A stretch of DNA of 37,155 nt, from contig CAYJPN010000046.1 of NCBI GenBank assembly GCA_964372115.1, positions 1 to 37,155 of the forward strand, read 5' to 3'. This DNA comes from CG2-30-36-16 sp964372115. GTDB taxonomy: Bacteria; Bacteroidota; Ignavibacteria; Ignavibacteriales; Ignavibacteriaceae. Positions 15,953-25,253 of this stretch are shown here, piece by piece. Position numbers and translations under genes: made by a program. The notes under the pieces were generated by a model. It worked only from the letters and a program-made list of their open reading frames with translations, was not told the DNA's origin and ran no database searches. Position 1 is the stretch's first letter; the number at the start of each line of letters is the position of its first letter.

Positions 15953-17953
15953 ATGATTAAAAAATCATTTCTTCTTTTTACTTTTGCAAACATCTTTTTC
16001 CTTTTTATTTATTCTTCGAATTTGTTCCCTCAAGGTTTTTTACACAGGGAAAATACAAAAATTGTAAATGGTTCCGGACAGGAAGTTTTATTAAAAGGTT
16101 TAGGTCTCGGCGGTTGGCTTCTGCAGGAAGGTTATATGCTTCAGACTTCTGGCTTTGCAAACGCACAATGGGAAATAAAAGCAAAAATATTAGACCTTGT
16201 CGGTGAAGCAAACACAGAACAATTTTATGAAACATACCGTAATAATTTTGTAAAAAAAATTGATATTGAAATGATAAAAAGTTGGGGATTTAATTCGGTT
16301 CGTCTTCCGTTTCATTACAACTTATTTGCAACTAATACAAACCCGCCGGTTTTTCTTAATAAAGGATTTGAAATTGTCGATTCCCTTCTGCAGTGGTGTA
16401 AAGCAAATCAAATATATTTAATACTCGATATGCACGCTGCCCCCGGCGGACAAAGTGATGAACCGATTAGCGATTATAATTCGGCTAACCCGTCACTCTG
16501 GCAAAGCGAACAAAATAAAAATCTCACCGTACAAATTTGGCGAAAAATTGCCGAGCGTTATAAAGATGAAGAGTGGATTGGCGGTTATGATTTGTTAAAC
16601 GAACCAAAATGGAATCTGCCTCCGAACAATCAACCTTTGCGCGATCTTTATATCCGGCTTACTGACACTATTCGTGCTGTAGATAATAACCACCTCCTTT
16701 TTATTGAGGGAAATTGGTTTGCAACAGATTTTAGCGGCTTGACTCCAGCATGGGATGATAATATGTCGTATAGTTTTCATAAATATTGGAATCAGAATAA
16801 TCAATCTTCTATTCAATATTTGATTGATTTGCGGAATTCAACAAATAGACCTTTATGGCTTGGTGAAACAGGTGAAAACTCAAACAAGTGGTTTACAGAT
16901 TGTGCCGAGCTGATGAAATCGAACAACATCGGTTGGGCATGGTGGCCGTTAAAAAAAATTTCCTCTATATCGGGTCCGCTTTCTTCTTATTTGCTTCCAG
17001 CGTACCAAACACTTTTGAATTACTGGGGTGGTTCCGGGTCGCGACCTTCAGTTACTTATGCAATGAACGCTTTAATGGCACAGGCTAACGAGTTGTTGTT
17101 TGAAAATTGCAATTTTCAGCCGGATGTAATTGACGCCTTGATCAGGCAGCCGAACAACACTTCTACAGTTCCATATACCCAAAACAATGTGCCCGGAATT
17201 GTTCATGCAACTGATTATAATATGGGACAATTAAACTACGCGTATAAAGATGTTGATTATGAAAACACAGGAAACGGTAGTTGGAATAGCGGTTGGAGCT
17301 ATCGTAATGACGGCGTTGATATAGAATCATGTTCCGATTTTTCATCGAATGGTTACAATGTCGGCTGGATAGAAACAGGCGAGTGGTTAAAATATTCTGT
17401 TTCTGTTTCACAAAGCGGTTACTATGATATTAATTTTAACGTCGCTGCTCAAAACGCCGGCGGCAAAATACTGATTAAAATAAATGGCGTATCGCAGCCC
17501 TCACAGGTTAGTGTGCCTGCAACAGGAGGGTATCAAAATTGGCAAACTGCTTCCGCTTCCAATGTCTTGATTCCGGCAGGGAGTAATACCTTTGATCTTT
17601 GGTTTATTTCCGGCGGGTTTAATTTAAGTTATATGGATTTTGTTTTAACAGCTACTGATGTTAAAACCGATATTACGAATCCCAATAAATTTGCTCTGGA
17701 ACAAAACTATCCTAACCCATTTAATCCGAAAACCACAATCTTCTATTCAATAAAAAATAGAGGAAATGTTTTAATAAAGGTTTTTAATTTGCTCGGTAAT
17801 GAAGTAGCTACTTTAATTAATGAAGAACAATCGGCAGGCAAGTATTCATTAAATTTTGACGCTGACAATTACAAACTTAGCAGCGGTATATATTTCTACA
17901 GAATTGAAACTCCCGGTTTTACATCTCAGAAAAAGATGATAGTTCTCAAGTAG
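15953..17953 (+). CDS. Secreted GH5 beta-glucanase with CBM6 and T9SS sorting domain
   Basis: A 666-residue protein with a signal peptide (about 1-26), a GH5 catalytic domain (about 28-400), a CBM6 carbohydrate-binding module (about 413-562) and a C-terminal T9SS sorting domain (about 575-666, with NYPNPFNP and the terminal IYFYRIET...KKMIVLK). Catalytic residues are E217 in LLNEP (acid/base) and E305 in LGETGEN (nucleophile). The catalytic domain is a paralogue of the periplasmic GH5 at 2137, down to the C-terminal FENC motif. The CBM6 shows the GYNVGWIETGEWLKY signature. The enzyme is predicted to be exported by T9SS and fixed at the cell surface, where it would attack glucan polymer. It has its own promoter region and is followed by a terminator, so it is probably monocistronic. 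GGAG ribosome binding site. Confidence 0.92.
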   Translation: MIKKSFLLFTFANIFFLFIYSSNLFPQGFLHRENTKIVNGSGQEVLLKGLGLGGWLLQEGYMLQTSGFANAQWEIKAKILDLVGEANTEQFYETYRNNFVKKIDIEMIKSWGFNSVRLPFHYNLFATNTNPPVFLNKGFEIVDSLLQWCKANQIYLILDMHAAPGGQSDEPISDYNSANPSLWQSEQNKNLTVQIWRKIAERYKDEEWIGGYDLLNEPKWNLPPNNQPLRDLYIRLTDTIRAVDNNHLLFIEGNWFATDFSGLTPAWDDNMSYSFHKYWNQNNQSSIQYLIDLRNSTNRPLWLGETGENSNKWFTDCAELMKSNNIGWAWWPLKKISSISGPLSSYLLPAYQTLLNYWGGSGSRPSVTYAMNALMAQANELLFENCNFQPDVIDALIRQPNNTSTVPYTQNNVPGIVHATDYNMGQLNYAYKDVDYENTGNGSWNSGWSYRNDGVDIESCSDFSSNGYNVGWIETGEWLKYSVSVSQSGYYDINFNVAAQNAGGKILIKINGVSQPSQVSVPATGGYQNWQTASASNVLIPAGSNTFDLWFISGGFNLSYMDFVLTATDVKTDITNPNKFALEQNYPNPFNPKTTIFYSIKNRGNVLIKVFNLLGNEVATLINEEQSAGKYSLNFDADNYKLSSGIYFYRIETPGFTSQKKMIVLK

Positions 17954-18000
17954 TATTTTACTCAACACTAAATATTAATGTTATTTTCTAAGTGAATAAT

Positions 18001-18026
18001 AAAAAGGTTCGAGTATGAACCTTTTT
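18001..18026. terminator. Intrinsic terminator after the GH5-CBM6 gene
   Basis: A perfect 10-base inverted repeat (AAAAAGGTTC / GAACCTTTTT) with a 6-base loop, 48 bases after the stop codon. The A-run and T-run on either side allow it to work in both directions, although only the plus-strand gene ends here. Confidence 0.85.
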
Positions 18027-18137
18027 ATTTATTAAAATAATAAATGCCGGTTATTAAATTAATAATTAACTATTTCCCAACCTCTCTTTCCAACATCAAA
18101 AAATGAAAATTTATTGAGTATTTTAAAAAAAAGCTGG

Positions 18138-18153
18138 TGGCATTATTTGTGTA
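18138..18153 (+). promoter_or_regulatory. Candidate sigma-54 promoter for the symporter operon
   Basis: TGGCA at 18138-18142 and a TG at 18150-18151 in TGTGTA give the -24 GG and -12 G at the correct distance. The -12 element lacks the usual C. The predicted start of transcription would be about 20 bases before the GTG start of the symporter gene. The -24 half is a good match and the -12 half is weak. Confidence 0.4.
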
Positions 18154-18186
18154 CTATCTACAAAATATTTTTACAATTAAAAAAAA

Positions 18187-19815
18187 GTGTCTGTAATTTT
18201 TACTCAAATTGATGCTCTTGTTTTGATAGCCTATCTGATTGTTGTACTCAGTCTGGGCTTTTATTATTCTCGCAGAAACGATGAGAATTACGCCGATTAT
18301 TTTCTAGCAGGCAGAAACATCGGTTGGTTTACAGTTGGCATCTCTATATTCGCAACAAACATTTCGAGTGAACATTTTATTGGTCTAGCCGGTTCAGGTT
18401 CTACGCGGGGTTTAGCTGTTGGTCAATTTGAGCTTATGGCAATTTTTACATTAATTTTTCTCGGATGGGTTCTCGCCCCGATTTATATAAAAGCCGGTGT
18501 AGTAACCGTACCCGAATTTTTAGAAAAACGCTTTGATAAACGAATACGACATTTTTTTGCGGCGTTCTCTATCGTCATCTACATATTTACAAAAATTCTT
18601 GTCTCTTTATTTGCCGCCAGTTTACTCTTCTACAAAATATTTGGTCTTAATATTTATGCATCATCAATTATAATTGTGTTAATTACCGGGCTATATAGTG
18701 TAACCGGCGGAGCAAAAGCTGTAATAAGAACACAACTTTTTCAGGGTTTAATTTTAATACTCGGCGCCATTATTCTTTCGGTGTTCGGGTTAAACGCTGT
18801 GGGTGGTTTTTCCGGGTTAGAGCAAAAACTTCCGGCAAGTTTTTTTAATATGTTTAAACCTATTTCCGATCCTGATTTCCCATGGACAGGTATTTTGTTC
18901 GGCGCGCCCATAATTGCGTTTTGGTATTGGTGCACCGATCAATACATTGTTCAACGTTTATTGAGCGCAAGGTCAGTAAATGACGCACGCCGGGGAACAC
19001 TTCTTGCAGCCTTTCTTAAAGTGCTTCCTATTTTTATTTTAGTTTTACCGGGGCTTATTGCTGTTGCCCTTTACCCCGACATAAACGGTGATGAAGCATA
19101 CTCTGCTTTAATACTTGGCGATTTGTTGCCAATTGGTTTAAAAGGATTGGTTGTTGCAGGTTTGCTTGCGGCTATTATGTCATCACTCGCCGGAGCATTT
19201 AATAGTACATCCGTGCTGTTTACAAACGATTTTTATAAAGTTAAACATCCTGACGCCAATGAAAGAAAGTTGGTACTTGTAGGTCGACTTTCGACTACTA
19301 TGGTAGTAGTTGGCGCTATTTTAATTGTTCCGCTTGTAAAATTGTTAAGCAATCAACTTTATCTTTTTTTACAAAGCGTACAGGCATTTGTAGCCCCTCC
19401 GATAACCGCTGTGTTTTTATTTGGTCTGTTCTCAAAAAAAATTAATTCGAGAACTGCAATTATTTCATTAGTTATCGGCGAGTCGATAGGTTTTGCTCGG
19501 TTATTGATTGAAATACTTAAAAATGTTGGTGTTTCATTACACCCTTGGCTGCTTTCAGTTTTACATATAAGTTTTTTGCATTTTGCAATCTTTTTATTTG
19601 TATTCAATGTTTCGATAATTTTAGTACTTAACGCTGTATCCGAAAAATCTCCAGATAAGATAGCCGCCGATTTGCAATCATCGGTAATAGAAAACCTGAG
19701 AGACATTAGAAGAAGTCTCTTAAATATAAAAGCCATTCAGGGCCTCCGTAGTAATCTTTTCCTGTCTGCTTTTATTGTTATTATCATAATCGGGCTTTGG
19801 AGCATCTGGTATTAA
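18187..19815 (+). CDS. Sodium:solute symporter (SSS family, SGLT-like)
   Basis: A 542-residue integral membrane protein with 13-14 predicted segments of the SSS/SGLT family. Clear family motifs are NISSEHFIGLAGSG near residue 57, the GGAKAVIRTQLFQG motif near 176, FWYWCTDQYIVQR near 243 and GLLAAIMSSLAGAFNS near 325. It should import a sugar, probably glucose, with sodium. It starts at GTG (18187-18189): an in-frame TAA lies 9 bases upstream and no ATG occurs nearby. No Shine-Dalgarno is visible, only an A-rich leader. It is followed 52 bases later by the 825-residue putative glycan-binding protein. It is a second inner-membrane route beside the MFS permease of the other operon. Confidence 0.92.
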   Translation: MSVIFTQIDALVLIAYLIVVLSLGFYYSRRNDENYADYFLAGRNIGWFTVGISIFATNISSEHFIGLAGSGSTRGLAVGQFELMAIFTLIFLGWVLAPIYIKAGVVTVPEFLEKRFDKRIRHFFAAFSIVIYIFTKILVSLFAASLLFYKIFGLNIYASSIIIVLITGLYSVTGGAKAVIRTQLFQGLILILGAIILSVFGLNAVGGFSGLEQKLPASFFNMFKPISDPDFPWTGILFGAPIIAFWYWCTDQYIVQRLLSARSVNDARRGTLLAAFLKVLPIFILVLPGLIAVALYPDINGDEAYSALILGDLLPIGLKGLVVAGLLAAIMSSLAGAFNSTSVLFTNDFYKVKHPDANERKLVLVGRLSTTMVVVGAILIVPLVKLLSNQLYLFLQSVQAFVAPPITAVFLFGLFSKKINSRTAIISLVIGESIGFARLLIEILKNVGVSLHPWLLSVLHISFLHFAIFLFVFNVSIILVLNAVSEKSPDKIAADLQSSVIENLRDIRRSLLNIKAIQGLRSNLFLSAFIVIIIIGLWSIWY

Positions 19816-19867
19816 TTCATGATAAACTATATAACTAACTAATTTATTAATTAATGAAAGAGGCAAT

Positions 19868-22345
19868 ATGAAAAGCTTTTTTGTGACTATGTTCGTTTTA
19901 TTACTCGCGGTAACGTTATTTCCGCAGACCAGGGTAATGATTGACGATTTTGATGCTTCCGCATCCGGTGTGTATGAAATAAGCACCGAAGGAGCACCGA
20001 GTCATATGTACTTATCTACCAATACCACAGATAAGGTTCAAGGTACAGGCGCACTTGATGTTGACGCTGCAATTGGTGCATTCCACCAGTGGGGCAGCTA
20101 TGCGCAATTAATTTATAGAACAGACAGTACCGATGTACAAGACTGGTCAGTAGTGGGTGATTCTTTAAGCATCTGGATAAAAGTTAGAAGAGCTCCAACA
20201 GTTCCGGCTAACATGGTTTTCAGAATTCACCTTGCAGATCGTCTAAGCGAAACCGATCCTATCGAAGAGTACATTTATGAGAACACAACTGTTATTGATA
20301 ATCAACATGATTGGTATCAGTTAAAAATTCCACTGTTTGAAAGAGATCAGCCGGGTGCTGATGTACCGGATTCTACCGGGTTCATTCTTGCTCCAACAAC
20401 ATGGGGCGGATTTAACTATAATAATAGAACATTAGATCGTGATAAAATTGTTGGTTACAACATTGGAATTATTACTACCGGTTGGGATCCAAATGTAAAT
20501 CTTCCTGCCGATTCAACAATAATTTCTTTAGATGGTTTTGAGAGATTCGGTGTTCGTGCAGTTCCAATGGTAGTTTTTAATGGAATTACTTTCATGGGCA
20601 ACATGAGCACATTTGCCTGGGGTCAGTCTTCAATTGCTATTGAAGAAGGCGCAGGACCTGTACCGAATACTAACGCAGTTAAGTGGGTACAAGGCGACGA
20701 GTGGAGCAATGGCTGGACAGGTATTGGTCTTAGTGTTGATCCTGCATTTAATCTTATGGGCGGATGGCCTACAGACAGCGTTAAGTTTACATTAAAATGC
20801 GAAGAAGGTGTCGGCGCATTAAGGATACAGTTTGAAGGCGGCGGCGGAAAAAAAGGAACAGTATTTACTCCAACCGCAGATAACCAGTGGCACGATTATT
20901 CTTTTCCGTTGAGAGATATGGTTGTTCAGGATAATACGACGGGATTCGATTCTTCAGCAATTAATGTAGTTGGAATGATGGCAGAAGCCTCTGCAATTGC
21001 CGGCAAAGTTATATACATAACTAACTGGTGGACGGGTCGTCCCACATTCGATGTAATACCTCCAAATCCTCCTTTGAATGTGTCGGCATCTACCGGCGCT
21101 TATCAAAACGTAGTATTATGGGATGATGTGCCCGGCGAAACAGGCGAAAAATATGATGTTTATTACAGCAAAGACCCAATTTCTGATGTAACAGCTTATG
21201 GAGTTGAGGTTGTTAAATTAAACGTACCTGAAAATAATGGTTTAATAGAACACTTATTATTTGCTCCGAATACAAATCAAAACGTTACTTACTATTATGC
21301 TGTTATTTGTAAAGATGCCTCAGGCAATAAAAGTGTTGTAAGTGTAAACTCTGCTCCTGCTACAAATGAAGCAAAAGGCGTTACAACAATTTCGCTTAAT
21401 GTGCCAGCTTTTGTAGCGGATGGCGATTTAGTAGAATGGCAGTCAATTACACCATTCAGAATGTTCCCATCGGATGGAACCGGTCATGTAGTAACTAATA
21501 CTTCAATTGACGGCGATGCCGATCTTTCAGTTCTATCATGGGTAGCTGTAGATAACGACTATCTATATTTTGCAGCCGATGTAAATGACGACATCGTTGT
21601 TCCGAGTCAGAACAGCACTTCTTATTTAAATGATTGTCCCGATCTTTTCTTAGGTTTGTACGACTTCCGCGGAGTGCCGCATACAAGTTTAATGAGAGGC
21701 GCAAAACCTGATTACCATTTCAGATTTTCATTTGACAGAGTATTACTTGATGGAATTTCCGGCGCTGATAGTATTACAGGCATCGGCGCTAATTACTACT
21801 GGGGTGAAAAATTCCCTTCAGGTTATGTTGTAGAATTCAAAATTCCATTTACTCAACTTGCTTCCTATGGCAGCGATGATGTATTTGTTCCAAAAGAAGG
21901 ATACAGAATTCCTGTTGATTACTCTGTGAATGACGCTGACGCAACAGGCGAAAGAGAAGGTATCTTAACTTTTTCACCGTTTAATGAAGACCAATCGTGG
22001 GGTGATGTAACAAGATGGTTATATACCTGGATTGGAAATCTATGGGAACCAACCGCAGTACAAGAAGATGGATTATTGGTAAAAGATTATTCTCTTGCTC
22101 AGAATTATCCTAACCCGTTCAATCCTTCAACAAAGATAAAATTCTCTATAAAGGTTCCGGGGAATGTTACGCTTAAAATTTATGACGTTCTCGGAAGAGA
22201 AATTGCTACGCTGATAAATAACGAATATCAGGCAGGAAGTTATTCAGTTGACTTTAATGCATCCGGCTTATCAAGCGGCATTTATTTCTACAGATTAGAA
22301 AGCGGTTCTTTTGTTCAAACAAACAAAATGATGCTGCTTAAATAA
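19868..22345 (+). CDS. T9SS-exported multidomain protein, putative surface glycan-binding protein
   Basis: An 825-residue protein without an obvious catalytic site. It has a signal peptide (about 1-20), two beta-sandwich carbohydrate-binding-like domains (about 22-205 and 225-390, beginning IDDFDAS... and resembling the CBM11/galactose-binding-like fold), a fibronectin-III domain (about 395-500), a CBM9/DOMON-like domain (about 505-725, with DNDYLYFAADVNDD) and a T9SS sorting domain (about 739-825, NYPNPFNPSTKI). It lies in an operon with the sodium symporter and is followed by a terminator. I infer that it captures glucan at the cell surface, in the role that SusE/F-type proteins play in Bacteroides. 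Domain assignments are by eye; CBM11 and CBM9 likeness should be treated as tentative. GAGG ribosome binding site. Confidence 0.7.
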   Translation: MKSFFVTMFVLLLAVTLFPQTRVMIDDFDASASGVYEISTEGAPSHMYLSTNTTDKVQGTGALDVDAAIGAFHQWGSYAQLIYRTDSTDVQDWSVVGDSLSIWIKVRRAPTVPANMVFRIHLADRLSETDPIEEYIYENTTVIDNQHDWYQLKIPLFERDQPGADVPDSTGFILAPTTWGGFNYNNRTLDRDKIVGYNIGIITTGWDPNVNLPADSTIISLDGFERFGVRAVPMVVFNGITFMGNMSTFAWGQSSIAIEEGAGPVPNTNAVKWVQGDEWSNGWTGIGLSVDPAFNLMGGWPTDSVKFTLKCEEGVGALRIQFEGGGGKKGTVFTPTADNQWHDYSFPLRDMVVQDNTTGFDSSAINVVGMMAEASAIAGKVIYITNWWTGRPTFDVIPPNPPLNVSASTGAYQNVVLWDDVPGETGEKYDVYYSKDPISDVTAYGVEVVKLNVPENNGLIEHLLFAPNTNQNVTYYYAVICKDASGNKSVVSVNSAPATNEAKGVTTISLNVPAFVADGDLVEWQSITPFRMFPSDGTGHVVTNTSIDGDADLSVLSWVAVDNDYLYFAADVNDDIVVPSQNSTSYLNDCPDLFLGLYDFRGVPHTSLMRGAKPDYHFRFSFDRVLLDGISGADSITGIGANYYWGEKFPSGYVVEFKIPFTQLASYGSDDVFVPKEGYRIPVDYSVNDADATGEREGILTFSPFNEDQSWGDVTRWLYTWIGNLWEPTAVQEDGLLVKDYSLAQNYPNPFNPSTKIKFSIKVPGNVTLKIYDVLGREIATLINNEYQAGSYSVDFNASGLSSGIYFYRLESGSFVQTNKMMLLK

Positions 22346-22352
22346 TTATTAT

Positions 22353-22380
22353 AGGCACGGTGTAACAGCCGTGCCTTTTT
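22353..22380 (+). terminator. Intrinsic terminator after the glycan-binding protein gene
   Basis: An 8-base perfect inverted repeat (AGGCACGG / CCGTGCCT) with an 8-base loop is followed by a T-run. It lies just after the stop codon and 54 bases before the TonB receptor start, so the receptor either has its own promoter in that short gap or is fed by read-through. Confidence 0.9.
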
Positions 22381-22433
22381 CTTTTGTGTGAGCTCAATAA
22401 AAAATGAGACATTAAATTTTTCAGGATTATGAA

Positions 22434-25232
22434 ATGAATACTATTTATCAGTTTAGATATAATAAAGTAAAAAAAACAACATTTATACAACTGTTAATCT
22501 TTTTTATAACTGTATTCTTCTCGGTATCTATATTTGCAGGAACAACAGGAAAAATTTCCGGTAATATTAAAGACAAAGAAACCGGTGAACCCGTTGTTGG
22601 TGCCAATGTTATATTAGAAGGTACATACCTTGGCGCGGCTACAGATTTGGATGGGTATTATTCTATTAACAACATCCCGCCAGGCAATTACAGAGTTATA
22701 ATAAGTTCGGTTGGATACCAAAAAGTTACGGTAGAAAATGTTCTTGTAAAAATAGATCTTACAACAAATCTAAATATGGATATAAGCAGTTCGTTTGTTC
22801 AGCTTAATCAAGATGTTGTTGTTACCTCACAGAGACCATTAGTACAGAAAGATCTAACTTCTACTTCGGTTACTATATCTTCTGATGAAATAAAAATGCT
22901 GCCGGTAGAAAGTATCGGACAAATTGTAAACCTACAGGCTGGTGTTATAGACGGACATTTTAGAGGCGGCAGATCAAACGATGTAGCATACCTTATAGAC
23001 GGAGTAGCGGTAACAGATGCTTATAACGGCGGTTTTGGCGTGCAGGTAGAGAATTCCTCAATCAGGCAGATGGAAGTAATCAGCGGTACATTTAACGCTG
23101 AATACGGACAGGCTCTTTCCGGTGTTGTTAATATTGTTACTCAGAGCGGGTCAAGCAAGTATGATGGATTTGTTACAGGATATGTAGGGAACTATTTTAC
23201 AAACCATTCGGACATTTTTCAAAACTTGGACGACGCTTCGCGCATAGCTCAAAAAAATGTTCAGATGACATTAAGCGGTCCATTAAAACCCATTAATAAT
23301 CTTTTCTTTTTCCTAACCGGTAGATATTATCAGAATGACGGGTATCTTTATGGGAAAAGAGTTTTTAACACTACAGACGATGTTCCTCTTCAACCCGACC
23401 AGCAGAATAAAGCATTTTGGATACCGAGAAACACCGGCGACGGCGCATATATTGCAATGAACCCGGAAAAAAAATACTCTGCAAATGCTAAGCTAACTTT
23501 TTCGCTTCCCTCATTTTCAATAGCATATAGTGTTTTTTATGATAATAACGAAAACCGGTATTATGATCATGGCTTTTCCTGGACACCCGATGGTATTATG
23601 ACCCACTATAGGAATAATACTATTCAGAACCTTCAGTTCACACATTATCCAAATCAAAATACTTATCAAACATTAAAGTTTTCGGCAAACTTTTTTAATT
23701 ACAAAGGTTACTTATATCCCGACGCCCCGATAACTGCAGACAATCCGTACGGCATTGACCCGAGGTATGTTCGTCCCGATCAAGGAAGTTCAAGTTCACC
23801 CTACACTTTCAGGCAGGGTGGTAATCAAACAGGAAGATATAGAAGATATACAAATACTTACATTGCTCAGTGGGCGTTAACATCGCAAATATCTAAAGAG
23901 CACAAAATCGGCGTTGGTGTTGAAGGTCGTTATTATGATATGTTCAGTTCAAACAAGAGTCTTGTAAACCTTACAGATGGACAGCTTGACAGTGCAAAGA
24001 ATATTATATTCACACCTGGTTATCCGAATAAGGGGACTATTACGGATTTAGGTTCTTATATAGAATATAAAAAATATCCTATGGAGGCTTCGGCATACAT
24101 TCAGGATAAAATGGAATATGATATAATGATTATTAACGCGGGCGTAAGATTCGACTACTTTAACTCAAATTCATCGCTGCCCGCAGATTTACAGAATCCG
24201 ACTCATAATAAAGATTTCCCGGGAGCAGTCGAAGACCCGAACAACCCTGGTACATATGTTTTAGAAATGAAAAAAGCAGCAGCTAAATTCCAAATAAGTC
24301 CCCGTCTTGGCGCTTCTTTTCCAATTACAGATAAAGGTATAATAAGGTTTTCATACGGACACTTCTTTAAAATACCTTCTTTCGAAAATCTCTACAGCAA
24401 TCCGGATTTTATAGTAAGACCGGGCAACAGTGTTCAGGATATTACCGGCAACCCGGACCTGAATGCCGAAAAAAATGTTATTTACGAAATCGGTTTACAG
24501 CAAGAATTGTTTGATAATTTTGCCATCAACGTTTCAATGTATTACCGCGATATTCGCAATTGGCTTGGTATGGAAATTATTAATACATACCAGGGATTTA
24601 AGTATGCGAGGTTTATTAACAGAGACTATGCAAACGTTAAAGGATTTATAGTAACGCTCGATAAAAGATTCTCAAACTATTTTAGTGCAAAGGTAGATTA
24701 TACTTTCCAAATTGCACAGGGAAACGCTTCAGACCCTTACGCGGTTTACAATAACAATCAAACATTTCCACCGGTTGAAGAAACAAAATCGGTTGTGCCG
24801 TTAAACTGGGATCAGCGACACACACTAAACGCAACTGTTAACTTTGGTGTGCCAGGCGATTGGACTGTAGGTTTTATATTTCAGTATGGTTCCGGAATGC
24901 CGTATACCGAAGACACAAGAGTTTCGCAAGGCGTGCGTTTTGAAAACGGCGGTATAAAACCTTCTTTTTACAATGTTGACCTTAGAGCAGATAAGATTTT
25001 TAATTTATACGGAATATCGCTCAACACATACTTAATGGTTTACAATTTGTTTGATATTAAAAATGAATTCGGAGTTTATTCTACTACCGGTAGAGCAAAT
25101 GCCGATTTGAATACTCAATATGTAAAACAAAGTGACGTTATAGGTCTCAACACAATAGCACAATACGTAAATAACCCAGGTATGTATTCAACCCCGCGCG
25201 AAATTCGTTTTGGTTTGGGATTTGGATTTTAG
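22434..25232 (+). CDS. TonB-dependent outer-membrane receptor
   Basis: A 932-residue receptor. A long positively charged N-terminus and a signal segment (about 1-36) are followed by a carboxypeptidase-regulatory-like beta-sandwich (about 38-125, GKISGNIKDKETGEPVVGAN), a plug domain (about 135-245, with YLIDGVAVTD and GVVNIVTQSG) and a 22-strand barrel to the C-terminus. This is the general SusC-like layout, but no SusD-family gene follows. Instead the next two genes, 21 and 13 bases apart, encode a 1042-residue exported protein and a PorV-like barrel. It probably imports beta-gluco-oligosaccharides across the outer membrane, powered by TonB. Substrate is inferred from context. Confidence 0.92.
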   Translation: MNTIYQFRYNKVKKTTFIQLLIFFITVFFSVSIFAGTTGKISGNIKDKETGEPVVGANVILEGTYLGAATDLDGYYSINNIPPGNYRVIISSVGYQKVTVENVLVKIDLTTNLNMDISSSFVQLNQDVVVTSQRPLVQKDLTSTSVTISSDEIKMLPVESIGQIVNLQAGVIDGHFRGGRSNDVAYLIDGVAVTDAYNGGFGVQVENSSIRQMEVISGTFNAEYGQALSGVVNIVTQSGSSKYDGFVTGYVGNYFTNHSDIFQNLDDASRIAQKNVQMTLSGPLKPINNLFFFLTGRYYQNDGYLYGKRVFNTTDDVPLQPDQQNKAFWIPRNTGDGAYIAMNPEKKYSANAKLTFSLPSFSIAYSVFYDNNENRYYDHGFSWTPDGIMTHYRNNTIQNLQFTHYPNQNTYQTLKFSANFFNYKGYLYPDAPITADNPYGIDPRYVRPDQGSSSSPYTFRQGGNQTGRYRRYTNTYIAQWALTSQISKEHKIGVGVEGRYYDMFSSNKSLVNLTDGQLDSAKNIIFTPGYPNKGTITDLGSYIEYKKYPMEASAYIQDKMEYDIMIINAGVRFDYFNSNSSLPADLQNPTHNKDFPGAVEDPNNPGTYVLEMKKAAAKFQISPRLGASFPITDKGIIRFSYGHFFKIPSFENLYSNPDFIVRPGNSVQDITGNPDLNAEKNVIYEIGLQQELFDNFAINVSMYYRDIRNWLGMEIINTYQGFKYARFINRDYANVKGFIVTLDKRFSNYFSAKVDYTFQIAQGNASDPYAVYNNNQTFPPVEETKSVVPLNWDQRHTLNATVNFGVPGDWTVGFIFQYGSGMPYTEDTRVSQGVRFENGGIKPSFYNVDLRADKIFNLYGISLNTYLMVYNLFDIKNEFGVYSTTGRANADLNTQYVKQSDVIGLNTIAQYVNNPGMYSTPREIRFGLGFGF

Positions 25233-25253
25233 AGATTTTAAACGGAGAACATA

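Noticed and set aside
19359..19736. 125-residue minus-strand open frame inside the symporter gene
   Set aside because: Fully antisense to a strongly conserved membrane protein, with no recognisable domain.
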